This document shows, piece after piece, positions 1 to 9,700 of a DNA stretch of 38,318 bases; position 1 is the first letter of the stretch, and every line of letters starts with the position of its first letter. Source of the stretch: a virus; the IMG/VR virus record IMGVR_UViG_3300043466_001873, positions 1 through 38,318 of that record; one strand, given 5' to 3'. The notes under the pieces were generated by a model. That model saw nothing but the letters and a program-made list of their open reading frames with translations. It had not been told where the DNA came from and made no database searches. A program made the translations under genes and the position numbers.

Positions 1-814
1 TCACGGGTGCCTCCATAATTTCTTGTGCTACTTGCACAGTTTCTGTTTGTGTTGGTGTTTCAATGATTGCTGCTTCAGCACCTTCAGTAACAACAACTGC
101 TGCTTCAGCTGCAGGAGCATCTTGCGATACTGCTACCTCTTCTACAACTGCTGCTTCTGCTACTACTGGCACTTCTGCTGTTGTTGTTGCTGGTGCTTCT
201 TCAGCAGCTGCAACAACTGTTTCTTCCACAGCTACTGCTGCTTCAGTTGTTTCTACAATTTCAGTCGAGAACTCAGAGTTCTTATCTGCTTCGGTTGACG
301 CTTCAGTCATGGTTTCATCCTTTTCCTTTTCCTTTTTGTCTTCTTCCATGTCAGCAGGAGATTTTTCATCTTCTACTTCTGGAGTAGCAGGCATTGCTGC
401 TGCTTCTTCCATTTTCTTCTCCTCTTCCATGGTTGGGGCAGGAGTTTCAGAAACAGGTGCTTCTTCAGTTGCTGGTGCTTCTTCGGCAGGAGCGGCTGGT
501 GCCTCTTCTGTCATTGCAGCATCTTCAACTACATTAGCTTCCATGTCTTTGTCTTCGTCTTCTTTTCCGTATACGCGATTAGCTGCTTCTGCTGCTTTTT
601 GAGCAAGTTCTGCAGTTGCTGTTTCACGACGCTTGATTTCGTTTCTAACTCCATCGAGCATGTCGGCAAGTGACGTCATAGCGTCAACTGTCTGCGCAGT
701 AGGATCCTCCTTCTCGACCGATTCAAATTCGCTGAGAATAGATGCCTGTAATTCACTTACTTGTTCGTCAGTGATGTCAGACAACTGATCCATCATTTGT
801 TTGATTTGGTCCAC
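1..814 (-). CDS. Capsid scaffold-like acidic protein (C-terminus cut by window edge)
   Basis: This open frame starts at a GTG with a strong AAGGAGG site 7 nt upstream and stays open to the window edge, giving at least 271 residues. The N-terminal third (about residues 1-85) has heptad-like helical character (Met-Asp-Gln-Ile-Lys-Gln-Met-Met start). The rest is extremely rich in Glu, Ala, Pro, Thr and Val, with repeated EEAPA-type segments and a charged Glu/Lys patch near residues 140-165, so it is low-complexity and probably disordered. It is the next gene after the maturation protease. In HK97-like phages that slot holds the scaffold or the capsid protein. Role as scaffold is inferred from position and composition; a long acidic N-terminal arm on another head protein is the alternative. 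Confidence 0.7.
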   Translation of the reverse strand, partial: MDQIKQMMDQLSDITDEQVSELQASILSEFESVEKEDPTAQTVDAMTSLADMLDGVRNEIKRRETATAELAQKAAEAANRVYGKEDEDKDMEANVVEDAAMTEEAPAAPAEEAPATEEAPVSETPAPTMEEEKKMEEAAAMPATPEVEDEKSPADMEEDKKEKEKDETMTEASTEADKNSEFSTEIVETTEAAVAVEETVVAAAEEAPATTTAEVPVVAEAAVVEEVAVSQDAPAAEAAVVVTEGAEAAIIETPTQTETVQVAQEIMEAPV

Positions 815-897
815 TACTGTCCCTCCTTAGGGTCAGTTAGGATAGGGCTTTTCCCCATCTCGCTGATCAGTCGAGGCTGAGGGACTCGCGTACGCAA
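814..897 (-). CDS. Possible 27-residue leader ORF before the scaffold gene
   Basis: An open frame from a TTG at 897 (or a shorter one from the ATG at 858) encodes a peptide ending MGKSPILTDPKEGQ. Its TAG stop overlaps the scaffold GTG start (TAGTG), which is the layout of translational coupling. No good ribosome site precedes the TTG or the ATG, so it may only be chance. It lies in an otherwise gene-free 168-base spacer. Confidence 0.25.
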   Translation of the reverse strand: MRTRVPQPRLISEMGKSPILTDPKEGQ

Positions 898-904
898 TAA
901 ATGC

Positions 905-973
905 GTGGAGGCACTCCACCTAATACTGAATACTACATTAGTTCTTATAGTGTGATTTTCTTTTTTACACTAT
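905..973. other. Two hairpins in the protease-scaffold spacer
   Basis: The spacer between the protease stop (983) and the scaffold start (814) holds two inverted repeats. One is GTGGAG-GCA-CTCCAC (905-919). The other is ATAGTGT/ACACTAT (947-953 with 967-973), with a T-run on the plus strand only. Neither has a T-run in the transcribed direction, so they are not convincing terminators. They could be RNA processing or stabilising elements between the protease and the highly expressed head genes. Confidence 0.4.
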
Positions 974-982
974 TTTTATGCA

Positions 983-3900
983 TCAGGTAAGCAACCTAAG
1001 TAACTTAGACATTTGACTAGATATCTCACTCTGGCTATATAACTCTTGGCCTGAAATAAAACTCTTTATCTCCTGGGTGGCAATATCCGCGTCCTTTTTA
1101 CCAATTTTGTCCTCAACCCTAGTAATCATCTTTTCCATAAGATCCTGTAGGGCAGGGGGTACATCGCTAAATCGAATCTTTTGAGCATCCTCGCCGAAGG
1201 CAAAAGGCAGATTAGCAATAACCTTGCCTAACTCTCCAGCACTCTCTCTAACATTGCCTATAGCCTCAGCGTTAAGCGCTCCTGTATCTAATCTATCTAC
1301 AATATCTAGCAAATCGCCAGCAGCCTTGGCTGCTCCAGCATAGTCACCAGTGTTATCTAGATTGTCAACTTCCTGAATCTTTTTTAATACAGCGTCTGAT
1401 CCAGCATCACCTAAGTTCAATTTCAACCGAGCAAGCACTTGTCGAAACTTCCCCGTGGCATCACGAGGTTGGGTTTTAGGTGTGTATTTAGATCTGGAAT
1501 CTTCCGCGTCTTGCTTACTCTTAACTTCTTTTTTTAGTATATCTGTTTCTTCATCTGTAAGACCTTCTAGGTCTTCTTTTGTTAAATCAGGTGTGGTAAT
1601 AACATCATCTTTAACGTTATTGACCATAGCGGCACCAGCAACAACTGATTCAACAATAGAGATTCTTGCTCGTAAACTAGCAGCAATGCTGTCTACATCC
1701 TCTATAGATGCTTCTTTCCAGTTTTCTGGAATTAAGTCTTTACGATCTAGTTGACGAGCCATCTTTACAATATGACGGCGAACTAGGCCACGCTTTCCTG
1801 GCTTAGCACGTCCATATGCTTGAACAGCATTTTTTAAATCAGAGACATTTCTAATAGGGAATGAGCCATCTGGAAGTGCTTTTTTATCTTTTGCTAATTC
1901 CATACGTTTTTTACGAGTAATAACTGCTAACTCTGCTTCTGAGTTATCAAGAGTTTGAAGCATGTAGGAAGAAGACTCTTCCTTCATCTTATTTACTCTA
2001 CTGGATAGTTCAGCTGCTTTAATAGCAGCAGTAATTGCTCTCATTCTATCTTTAGCACTATTGCTAGCGGCAATTAGTGGTGCTTCTAGTTTATCAATTC
2101 GAGTATTTAGTTCTGCTAGAGGGTCATGCTTTAATTGAGCAAGAACGCTTGCACCAGCAGCAACAAGAGCCATAACTTGACCTGATGCAACACGAGCACG
2201 AGCAATAGGGAATCCAGGAACATTTACTTGACAGATTGCCACAAGTTCTAGAGAACCCTTAATTGGTCTCCAATCTCCTGACGGAGCAGAAGCACGTAAA
2301 GCACGAATTTGTTCTGGAGTTGTTCCAGGGCGAAGTGCTCCTGAAACCCAGATGCCGTAAGCATCTTCTCCAGCATGTACGTCTGCTACTGCAGACGCTG
2401 TGTCATCATAATGACGAACTGCTTCTGAAGCACTGGCTTCAAGAGAAGCGTGTCCTCCAGCTAAAGTTAATTGTCCGACTGGAACATCTGTTCCGTCTTC
2501 AGTACGTACAGCACCAGTATGGAAGTATGCATAACTACTCTTGCTCCGTGGCGGACGAGTTCCGTAAGACATTCCGATATGGTCTACATGCCATGCAGCA
2601 ATGTGCCCATATACCTGACCTTCATCAGTCACAGTTAGCGCAGTTGGTTTTTTTAATTTTGGATTATCAAACCAATCTTTTGGTGGAGTAACTGGAATCA
2701 TTCCAGCCACAATTCCACAAGCCACTAACGCTGATGCGTCGAGAGGATTTAATCCTTCGACATAGACTCCATCAGAGATCACTTCTTCCTCCTGCTCTTC
2801 TCCGCTTTGGTCTGCGAGTTCTACTCGACATTCTTGAAAAGCGGGCTTAGGGACGAGAGTTACAGCCATAACTCTTGCCTTAGTTATCTTCATTTTACCT
2901 GCTCCAACTTTTTTGTTAGAGTCATTTTCAGCATTTTCATCTTCTTCATCTGCTTCAAACATGTCCATATCAGCAGAGACTCCACGAATGAAGCCACCAC
3001 GAACTAGTCTTTCCGCTTCTTTTCCGTACTCTCCAGTATCAAAATACCCTCTGGCATTTCCAATACCTTGGTCTACTCTTTCCATTGAAAGAATTGTTCC
3101 AATTACAACTGATCCAGAATGTCCTTCTCCAGTCTTAATTTGCCACAAAAATGGAAGAGGAAGTTCACGCATAGTGATGGCGCCTTTTTCAAATTTACGA
3201 CCATCTCCAGATTCGATGTCTTCTGGAATTACTAAAGGAATAACAAACTCTGATCCTCTAGTTTCTTCTACTTCTGCTCCTGCTAAGACAACTCTGCTTC
3301 TTGCATTTGCTGCTCTTGTTTTAAGAGAAGTTGCTTCGAGTATGGCCTCAGAAGGAAGTATAAAATCTGTGCTAAACGCGTCTGCTCTAATCCCTTTTTT
3401 TCCATAAAGTTGACGATGCTCCTTATCTCCAGTCCACATGCCAGTTGCTTCTTTATGACGCAACGCGCAGTAACCTTTTGCTCGAGGACCCATGTATTTA
3501 GAAAGTTGGCGAACGCAGCGGGTCCAATCACCTTTGGTGTTCCAACGAATTTTTGCTGCGCCTTTTCCATATAACCAATAGCGACGAAGGTTCTCGGCGT
3601 TACCTCTATTTCGGTCAACTCCTCCAGCAGCAATTAAAGAAGAAATTATTAAATCTGTAGTGTATGCAGATGCAGTTTTAGCAGCTGAATCTATTTGGTC
3701 TAAAACTATCTCTAGAGTGTCATCATCTAATACAACAACAGGTGGTGGAGTAGGGCTTTTTAAATCAAAAAGAATTGCTTCATCTTTTACCCAAGCCCCT
3801 GGCTTACGCTTCCATGTTGAAGTTGCAACAGAGTCTTTGCTCTCTGGAATTAGAGAAACTAAATCCATAACAGCCTGAGGATCATCTGGTGAAACAATTG

Positions 3901-5695
3901 CCATGTAAATTGGAGGAACATCTGAAGTTTCTGGAGTTACTTCTACAGAGGCAGCAGATGTAAGACCTTTAACAGGTTGTCGAAAAGCAGGTGGAACTTT
4001 TAATCCAGGAGAAGGAGTTAAGTCCTTAGTTGGCTTATAACTCTCTATTGAAGAAGGGTCTACATTTGGTCGATACCAAACTGCATTCGGATATGTAGTT
4101 TCTCCGTTTACTATAACTTTTTTCTCTAAGAATTTTCTTAAACTTGGGTCGTTATAAGCATTAGGAGTTTTTGTTGGTGTAGCACTAGAAGAAGCAGCCT
4201 CTGCTCTCTTATCTGCACTCCATGCTGGAAGGTCGTTTAGAATTGTGCGAACTTGAGCAGTACTTAATTGAGGAAGTTTTCCAGGGAGAGAAGCGTAAGG
4301 CGAATCAATAGGAACTCTAGGTTCTCCTAGAATTCCTTTAGTAATATCTTTAGTAGATGTCAAAGACTTTTCTTGCGGAAGTGGTTTAAAGGTTTCTGCT
4401 GGTTCTGTTGTGTTTGCTGGTACATCTACAAATTTTCCGTTATCTAACTTAACCTTTACGCTTTGAGTAGCAGGGTTAATAGATTGAATTGTCCCTGAGT
4501 ACTCTTGCTTTTTTCCAATAACAACTCTTCCACCAGATTTAGCAAACTTACCTACAGCATCTCGTACCTGAGAACTTGCTTTTTGAGAGCGCTCTTCTGG
4601 GGTGTAGTTTCCATCTCGATTTGTTACAGGTTCAGTCGCTGCAGTTATAGGGGAGTCAGAAAACTCTTCGTACTCACCATAGACATGGTCGTCGTAAGAA
4701 ATTTCATCAATTAACTGCCAATCAATTCCATCCATCTCATCTACAAATATTTGAGACTCTTCTTGATTCACTTGAGATATAGAAATTGATTTCATAGGAT
4801 TAGAATCTAAGTTTCCTGAAACAATAATGGCAGTTTCTGTGTCTACAGGAACATGTATTTTCTCAACCATGTCGTACGGGTCATCAAGACTCTTATCGTA
4901 AGTATGGAAATCATAGTTAATATTTCCAAGGTCTTCCCACATTGCGTCGTCCCAAACAAAGACTAAACCGTCTGGATTCACTTTGTATAAACGATCAATT
5001 CCAGTGCCATCTAAACGAATACGAATAAAGAATTGAGGAGCCATATCTTCTGGCAACATCTCTGACTCAATAAAAGAATTAAGTTCTACTTTTTCTGGGG
5101 ACTCATAGTCAGACATAACAAATTTATATGAAGCAGTAATTGAGTTAGCCTGAGCCTTTTTATTTTCACGAGCAACTATTGCGCTGGCCCAACGCTCTCC
5201 AGCATCTCCACCCCAGAGTGCCCAAGCGATGCGTCCATTTGAAGGATATCCAGGTTCTGAAGGCTCGTAGCCTTTACCTTTTTTATCTACTTCATGACGT
5301 GGGAAATATTTAGCAATGTGACGAATTTTTCTAATACCAATTTGACCACCACGAGCAAGAGTTCTAGCAGTATTTAAACCTACAGATGTACCACCACGGT
5401 CATGCTTTTTACGCCACTCTAAGGCACGTTTTGCTTCTGCTTGAACTGATTTTGGAATTGTGTATAAACGGTCATTATTTGAAAAAATTTTTATATCTAA
5501 ATCTGATATTGCAGCAGTTGCTAACTCGTATGTGACAGAAGATGGGTTCTCTTGACTGTCATCAGGAGTAAAAGAGGCAATAAGAGCATCTGCGTAATCA
5601 ATGGATGAAACTAAATTTCTTTTTTCATCGACAACTACAGCCTTGTTTTCAAGCACAAATAAGGCGTTATTCCCACTGCGACCTATAAATTGCAA
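983..5695 (-). CDS. Capsid maturation protease, multidomain (1570 aa)
   Basis: Large modular head protein. Around residues 100-170 is a conserved phage module (RTLARGGQIGIRKI, then IAKYFPRHEVDKKGKG and GRIAWALWGGDAGERWA). About residues 375-430 hold an RDAVGKF motif and an SH3-like stretch. Near 715-770 is the GGVDRNRGNAENLRRYW...RCVRQL...ATGMW module. Residues about 820-960 match the U35/S78-type prohead protease layout: GHSGSVVIGTI, then GFIRGVSADM, then the terminal VTLVPKPAFQECRVEL strand. The following 230 residues (SYAYFHTG, GQLTLAGGHA, ALRPGTTPEQIRALRAS, VNVPGFPIARARV) resemble the C-terminal part of mycobacteriophage-type capsid maturation proteases. After that comes a DGSFPIRNVSDLKNAVQAYG module, then another RDATGKF motif and a helical tail. 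The start is TTG with GGAG upstream. It is far longer than usual prohead proteases (about 200-700 aa). Confidence 0.85.
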   Translation of the reverse strand: MQFIGRSGNNALFVLENKAVVVDEKRNLVSSIDYADALIASFTPDDSQENPSSVTYELATAAISDLDIKIFSNNDRLYTIPKSVQAEAKRALEWRKKHDRGGTSVGLNTARTLARGGQIGIRKIRHIAKYFPRHEVDKKGKGYEPSEPGYPSNGRIAWALWGGDAGERWASAIVARENKKAQANSITASYKFVMSDYESPEKVELNSFIESEMLPEDMAPQFFIRIRLDGTGIDRLYKVNPDGLVFVWDDAMWEDLGNINYDFHTYDKSLDDPYDMVEKIHVPVDTETAIIVSGNLDSNPMKSISISQVNQEESQIFVDEMDGIDWQLIDEISYDDHVYGEYEEFSDSPITAATEPVTNRDGNYTPEERSQKASSQVRDAVGKFAKSGGRVVIGKKQEYSGTIQSINPATQSVKVKLDNGKFVDVPANTTEPAETFKPLPQEKSLTSTKDITKGILGEPRVPIDSPYASLPGKLPQLSTAQVRTILNDLPAWSADKRAEAASSSATPTKTPNAYNDPSLRKFLEKKVIVNGETTYPNAVWYRPNVDPSSIESYKPTKDLTPSPGLKVPPAFRQPVKGLTSAASVEVTPETSDVPPIYMAIVSPDDPQAVMDLVSLIPESKDSVATSTWKRKPGAWVKDEAILFDLKSPTPPPVVVLDDDTLEIVLDQIDSAAKTASAYTTDLIISSLIAAGGVDRNRGNAENLRRYWLYGKGAAKIRWNTKGDWTRCVRQLSKYMGPRAKGYCALRHKEATGMWTGDKEHRQLYGKKGIRADAFSTDFILPSEAILEATSLKTRAANARSRVVLAGAEVEETRGSEFVIPLVIPEDIESGDGRKFEKGAITMRELPLPFLWQIKTGEGHSGSVVIGTILSMERVDQGIGNARGYFDTGEYGKEAERLVRGGFIRGVSADMDMFEADEEDENAENDSNKKVGAGKMKITKARVMAVTLVPKPAFQECRVELADQSGEEQEEEVISDGVYVEGLNPLDASALVACGIVAGMIPVTPPKDWFDNPKLKKPTALTVTDEGQVYGHIAAWHVDHIGMSYGTRPPRSKSSYAYFHTGAVRTEDGTDVPVGQLTLAGGHASLEASASEAVRHYDDTASAVADVHAGEDAYGIWVSGALRPGTTPEQIRALRASAPSGDWRPIKGSLELVAICQVNVPGFPIARARVASGQVMALVAAGASVLAQLKHDPLAELNTRIDKLEAPLIAASNSAKDRMRAITAAIKAAELSSRVNKMKEESSSYMLQTLDNSEAELAVITRKKRMELAKDKKALPDGSFPIRNVSDLKNAVQAYGRAKPGKRGLVRRHIVKMARQLDRKDLIPENWKEASIEDVDSIAASLRARISIVESVVAGAAMVNNVKDDVITTPDLTKEDLEGLTDEETDILKKEVKSKQDAEDSRSKYTPKTQPRDATGKFRQVLARLKLNLGDAGSDAVLKKIQEVDNLDNTGDYAGAAKAAGDLLDIVDRLDTGALNAEAIGNVRESAGELGKVIANLPFAFGEDAQKIRFSDVPPALQDLMEKMITRVEDKIGKKDADIATQEIKSFISGQELYSQSEISSQMSKLLRLLT

Positions 5696-5712
5696 CTTAA
5701 ACTCCGTCTCTT

Positions 5713-5997
5713 TTACTTCTTTGACTCGTACTCTTTTAGCTCGTCCATTCCGATAGCCTCGCTAGAACCTTCGGCTTCGTCATATACGGCTATAAAGGCG
5801 GGGTCAACATATATGACCATTAAACCATCAAAATCAAATAGGTCATCCTCGTCAGATAGCTCCATCCAGTCGCCATTGCGTCTATAGAAAGTGCCCTCAT
5901 CTGATTCATAAATTATTACTGTTACTTCATCAAATTCTGTATCAATAAGTGCATACAAATCTTCAATGTTTTCTGGTTTATCTGGTGTAAAAGCCAT
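5713..5997 (-). CDS. Small acidic head-operon protein (94 aa), function unknown
   Basis: I do not recognise this family. It is strongly acidic (many Asp and Glu), with beta-rich central stretches and no membrane segment. An AAAGGAGT ribosome site precedes the ATG. It sits 2 bases after the preceding gene and 17 bases before the protease, so it is clearly part of the head operon. Confidence 0.7.
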   Translation of the reverse strand: MAFTPDKPENIEDLYALIDTEFDEVTVIIYESDEGTFYRRNGDWMELSDEDDLFDFDGLMVIYVDPAFIAVYDEAEGSSEAIGMDELKEYESKK

Positions 5998-5999
5998 AA

Positions 6000-6761
6000 T
6001 TACTCCTTTACCTTAGAGTCATCAATCGGACCTCCCGAAACCCATGCACGGCAGGTTCTAGCAGACGCACATTTGAAATCGAATGCTTCGCAGTATCCAA
6101 GTTCTCCAGCTTCGTCTATTGCATCAAACTCATCAGACTGGTTTTTTCCAGTCAGCCCCTGAGATATGCAATTTTTCATTGATGATGTGATTACAAAGAC
6201 AGCGCAATTACCGCAGCGTTGTTGCTTTGCAGTTTGTACATCTACGCTCCACTCTGATGCCAGTGCTTGCCAATATTCATCGTTTGGCTCATCTGGATTT
6301 AGCGGACCATACATAGCAGTATCAATAGCGTTCTTACGGTTTTTTAGATTAAGAGCAATGTCTTGAGTCGCAGGTGGGCAAGACTCAGAAGCTGCTGCTG
6401 TAACAGCCTTAGTAATATCTGGATTTCTAAAATACCAAGCATCTTCTGCTGAATATCCTTCTTCAACAATTGCTTCTTCTAATGTTTCATAGACAGCATC
6501 TGTAAGAGGAACTACATCAAGCATTGACATATTTTGTGAAGCAAGTAGCGCCCACTCTTCTGGGGTTGTTGGCGGTTGTTCTTCACGAGACAAGAAAAAC
6601 TCTATTCTCTCATCATTAAAGCTTTCAAACTCGGTAATATCTGGATTCTGTGGAACTGCATAAGCAGCACTATTCTCTGTTGTAACTATAGAAAACAAAT
6701 GAGCAGCATCTTCAGAGAAAACGTTATTTACGTTGTAGACTCTATATACGTTTATTGCCAT
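6000..6761 (-). CDS. Head-operon protein with C-terminal six-Cys module (253 aa)
   Basis: The first ~130 residues are acidic and unremarkable. The last ~75 carry a Cys-rich block: CGNC, then NC, YCEAF, KCASARTC and AWVSGGP. That is six cysteines in a pattern suggesting a metal site (Zn or an Fe-S cluster). The head-operon gene at 13124-14251 carries a related, shorter Cys block, so this phage places metal-binding modules in several head-region proteins. It has an AAGGAGA ribosome site. Function is unknown; a minor virion component is the likeliest role from position. Confidence 0.7.
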   Translation of the reverse strand: MAINVYRVYNVNNVFSEDAAHLFSIVTTENSAAYAVPQNPDITEFESFNDERIEFFLSREEQPPTTPEEWALLASQNMSMLDVVPLTDAVYETLEEAIVEEGYSAEDAWYFRNPDITKAVTAAASESCPPATQDIALNLKNRKNAIDTAMYGPLNPDEPNDEYWQALASEWSVDVQTAKQQRCGNCAVFVITSSMKNCISQGLTGKNQSDEFDAIDEAGELGYCEAFDFKCASARTCRAWVSGGPIDDSKVKE

Positions 6762-6773
6762 GTCGTTGTCTCC

Positions 6774-9700
6774 TTATAATTTCTTCGCTAAGTTTGATTT
6801 CCACTTATCAACATCGATACCCTTGAGGACGAGAAGTCTATCGATAATTGCTTGCCTATTGGCTGGTTTGACGTCCGATAGATAGTCTCCGCGTTCAATT
6901 GCTTGAATCGCTTGCAGGACAGTCATATCGATAAGTTCTTTATACGCTGTAGCTCCAATATCTTTAGCAAAAGCCTTATTGATTCGCCCACCATCACGAC
7001 CATCTCCACCAGTCATATAAGCAAGTGGGTCATTAATTCTGTAGTTATTTTGGAATAGTTGAGCAAAGCCATGGTCAATTGGAAGAATTTGAATCTCTTC
7101 ACGACCATTTCCATCAACATTTCCTCTATCAATTCCACCTAATAAGAAATTGTGAGTGTGTCGGTCTGTATTGAGGATAACTGCATCAAGAACTCCAAAA
7201 GCAATTAAATCAGCGATTGCTGCTCGTGCTGCTACGTCTAAGTAGTCCTGACCTGCATTTCCAGCAATTTTAGGATCTTTTTCAAAATCAAGAGAGTCGC
7301 CAGCATTTGTCATAATCAAAACTTGAGCGTCGTTATTGTGCTTGACAACTACTGGAACACCTGAAATTTTTAGAGCGCGTGCTAGTTGATTAGATGCGTA
7401 CTCGGAGTCAGCAGTATCTAAAGTGCGCTCGCGCTTGAAATAGAAAATCTGACCACTTGCTTTATCAATCAAACGATAGTTGTAGTTAGCATTAATTCCA
7501 TCGCCAACTCTTTGAATTTTAAATCCAGTAGGTTGCCCATTAATTTCAAGATCTGTCGGTTTATCATTTCCAAGGTTTTGACCAGCATTGAAGACTGCAG
7601 CAAAGTCAATATCCTTTAATTGTTCTCCTACAGGTCCTAAATCATCACGATTAGGGTTGAAAGCAAGTTTTTCTTCGTGAAGCCCTATTGCCATTCTTGC
7701 GTATTCGTTGGCACGAACCTTCTTGGCTTCAGCGCCACCAGCACCAAGATTTCTAATCTCTGAACTAATAATTTGAGAAAGAGCTTGACGAGCATCTACG
7801 CTTAGTGATGCTAGTGGTACTTCACCATCTTGTGCAAAGAAGTTTTGCAAATCATCTTTGTATGGAGCAGCAAAAGAATTGTCGACAAAGAACTGGTCAT
7901 CGGCAACTAATGCTTTTAAGTTTTGAGCATTCGCTAAATCAAACTTGTTTACTCCGTCAGCGACTCTTTTCTCTTGAAGAGCAATAGGGTCGATAAATGG
8001 CATATTTGCTTTACCAAAAGGCTTCTTATTGTTTTTAGCATAGCCCTTTACAGATTTTTTAAGTTCTTCTAGTTGTTTTTTAATATCAGAAACATCTACA
8101 GGCATTCCCTCTAAATAATCAATAGCTTCTGAAAGACTTTTAATATCTGCATAAATAATATCATCGTCAGTTTTGATATTTTTTACGTATAGCAATAAGT
8201 GTCTACGGGCAATACCTAACCTATAACCAGCACCGTCTCTTGCATTATCTGGAAGTCTCTTAGCAATTTCATCAACAACTTCTTTTACATTAGCAGCATT
8301 GATTGTTTTAGCGTCAGCAACAACAGCCTCTAAAGGATTGTTGATTTCATCAAACATTTTTCTTTCAAATTCTATTTGAAGTCTTTGTTTTTCTGGTTCC
8401 ACAATATTTTTTAACTGTTCAACGGCAGCAATTAAGTCATCAGCTCTATCTGTTCTTCCAAGACGACGTAGTAAGGCATCTAACTCTGTGATATCCATTC
8501 CTCGATGATCTTTTACATCAAGTTTTTCCACAAAGTTATTAATGGCTGCTTCAGCGTTCTTTAGGGTAGTATTTTTTCCACCCTTGTTGAGTTTTTTAAT
8601 TCCCTTGCGAACTTCTTCTAAACCATTTTTAATATTTTCATTGTCTAACTCAAAAACAACACCGAGTGGAACAAATTGTTCAGCTTCAGGACGCTCTATC
8701 GCGGCGCCTTCAGGGTCTGCTATGTAGTCCATTTTGCCGACGGTGAAGTTCTTTATTTCTCCATTTTCAATAGCAGTAATGTTTATATTTCCGTTTTGCG
8801 GATTTTCCCAGACCTTAACGGGCTTTACATATCTAGTTTTTCCATTGTAGTTAAAAGATATTTCGTCTCCAGCATCAATGGCACGTCGTATCTGATTTTC
8901 TAAATCTTTTTCCTTGCTCTTATCTTTTCTTCCTAGAGGCTCCATCAAAGGAACTGCAAATCTATCGTTTGCAATTTCTTCCACTGCTGGAGCTTCTTGG
9001 GCAGGACCCGCATTATCTTCCTGTTTAATAATCATTCTTGCTTTCCACAAACGTGGACCAGCCTCGCCTGGAATCTGTACCCAAACATAGTCTTTATAAA
9101 CTTTTCCGCCACGACCAATTCCACCAACTTTTTTGGCTTCATCAATTTGGTCTCCAGCACGAACAAGAACTACACCTTCGCCGTACATTTCATTCTTTTT
9201 TGGGTTTCCGTGACGAACTTTGTCGCCAGGCTTTAGAACAACTCCGTTTTTATCTTTATAGAATCCTTCTTTGTATGCAAATCCGCCTACAGCACGACCA
9301 GCAACTACTTCAACTCTTTGCTCTAGTGGTTGTCTTAGAGCGCGACCACGCTTTGGTCCATCACCCTTATTCTCTTCTGGAGCAACTCTAAATCCTTCAG
9401 AAACTTCACCAGTACCGAGGCGACGCATGTTACGGATAGGAGAACGACGATCAAAGAAGCGGAAATATTCTTTCTGATTTCTTGGGTCTTTAATTAAAAA
9501 TCTAACTCGACCAAATGGTGCTGGTTGGATATCAAGAATTTCTTCGTAAACCTTGTTGAAGTTATTCCACAAGAAATCACCACGTTTTACATCTCTTGCT
9601 TTGGTAGGAGCCAGACGTCCAGCATTTGCTTCAACAAAAGCATTTACCTTAATTACTTCTGGGTTCTCTTCTACATATGTTTTTTCTTCTGCTGGTTTAT

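Noticed and set aside
63-602. Ser/Ala-rich plus-strand open frame
   Set aside because: It is the antisense shadow of the Glu/Ala-rich scaffold-like gene; it has no ribosome site, and all supported genes run the other way.
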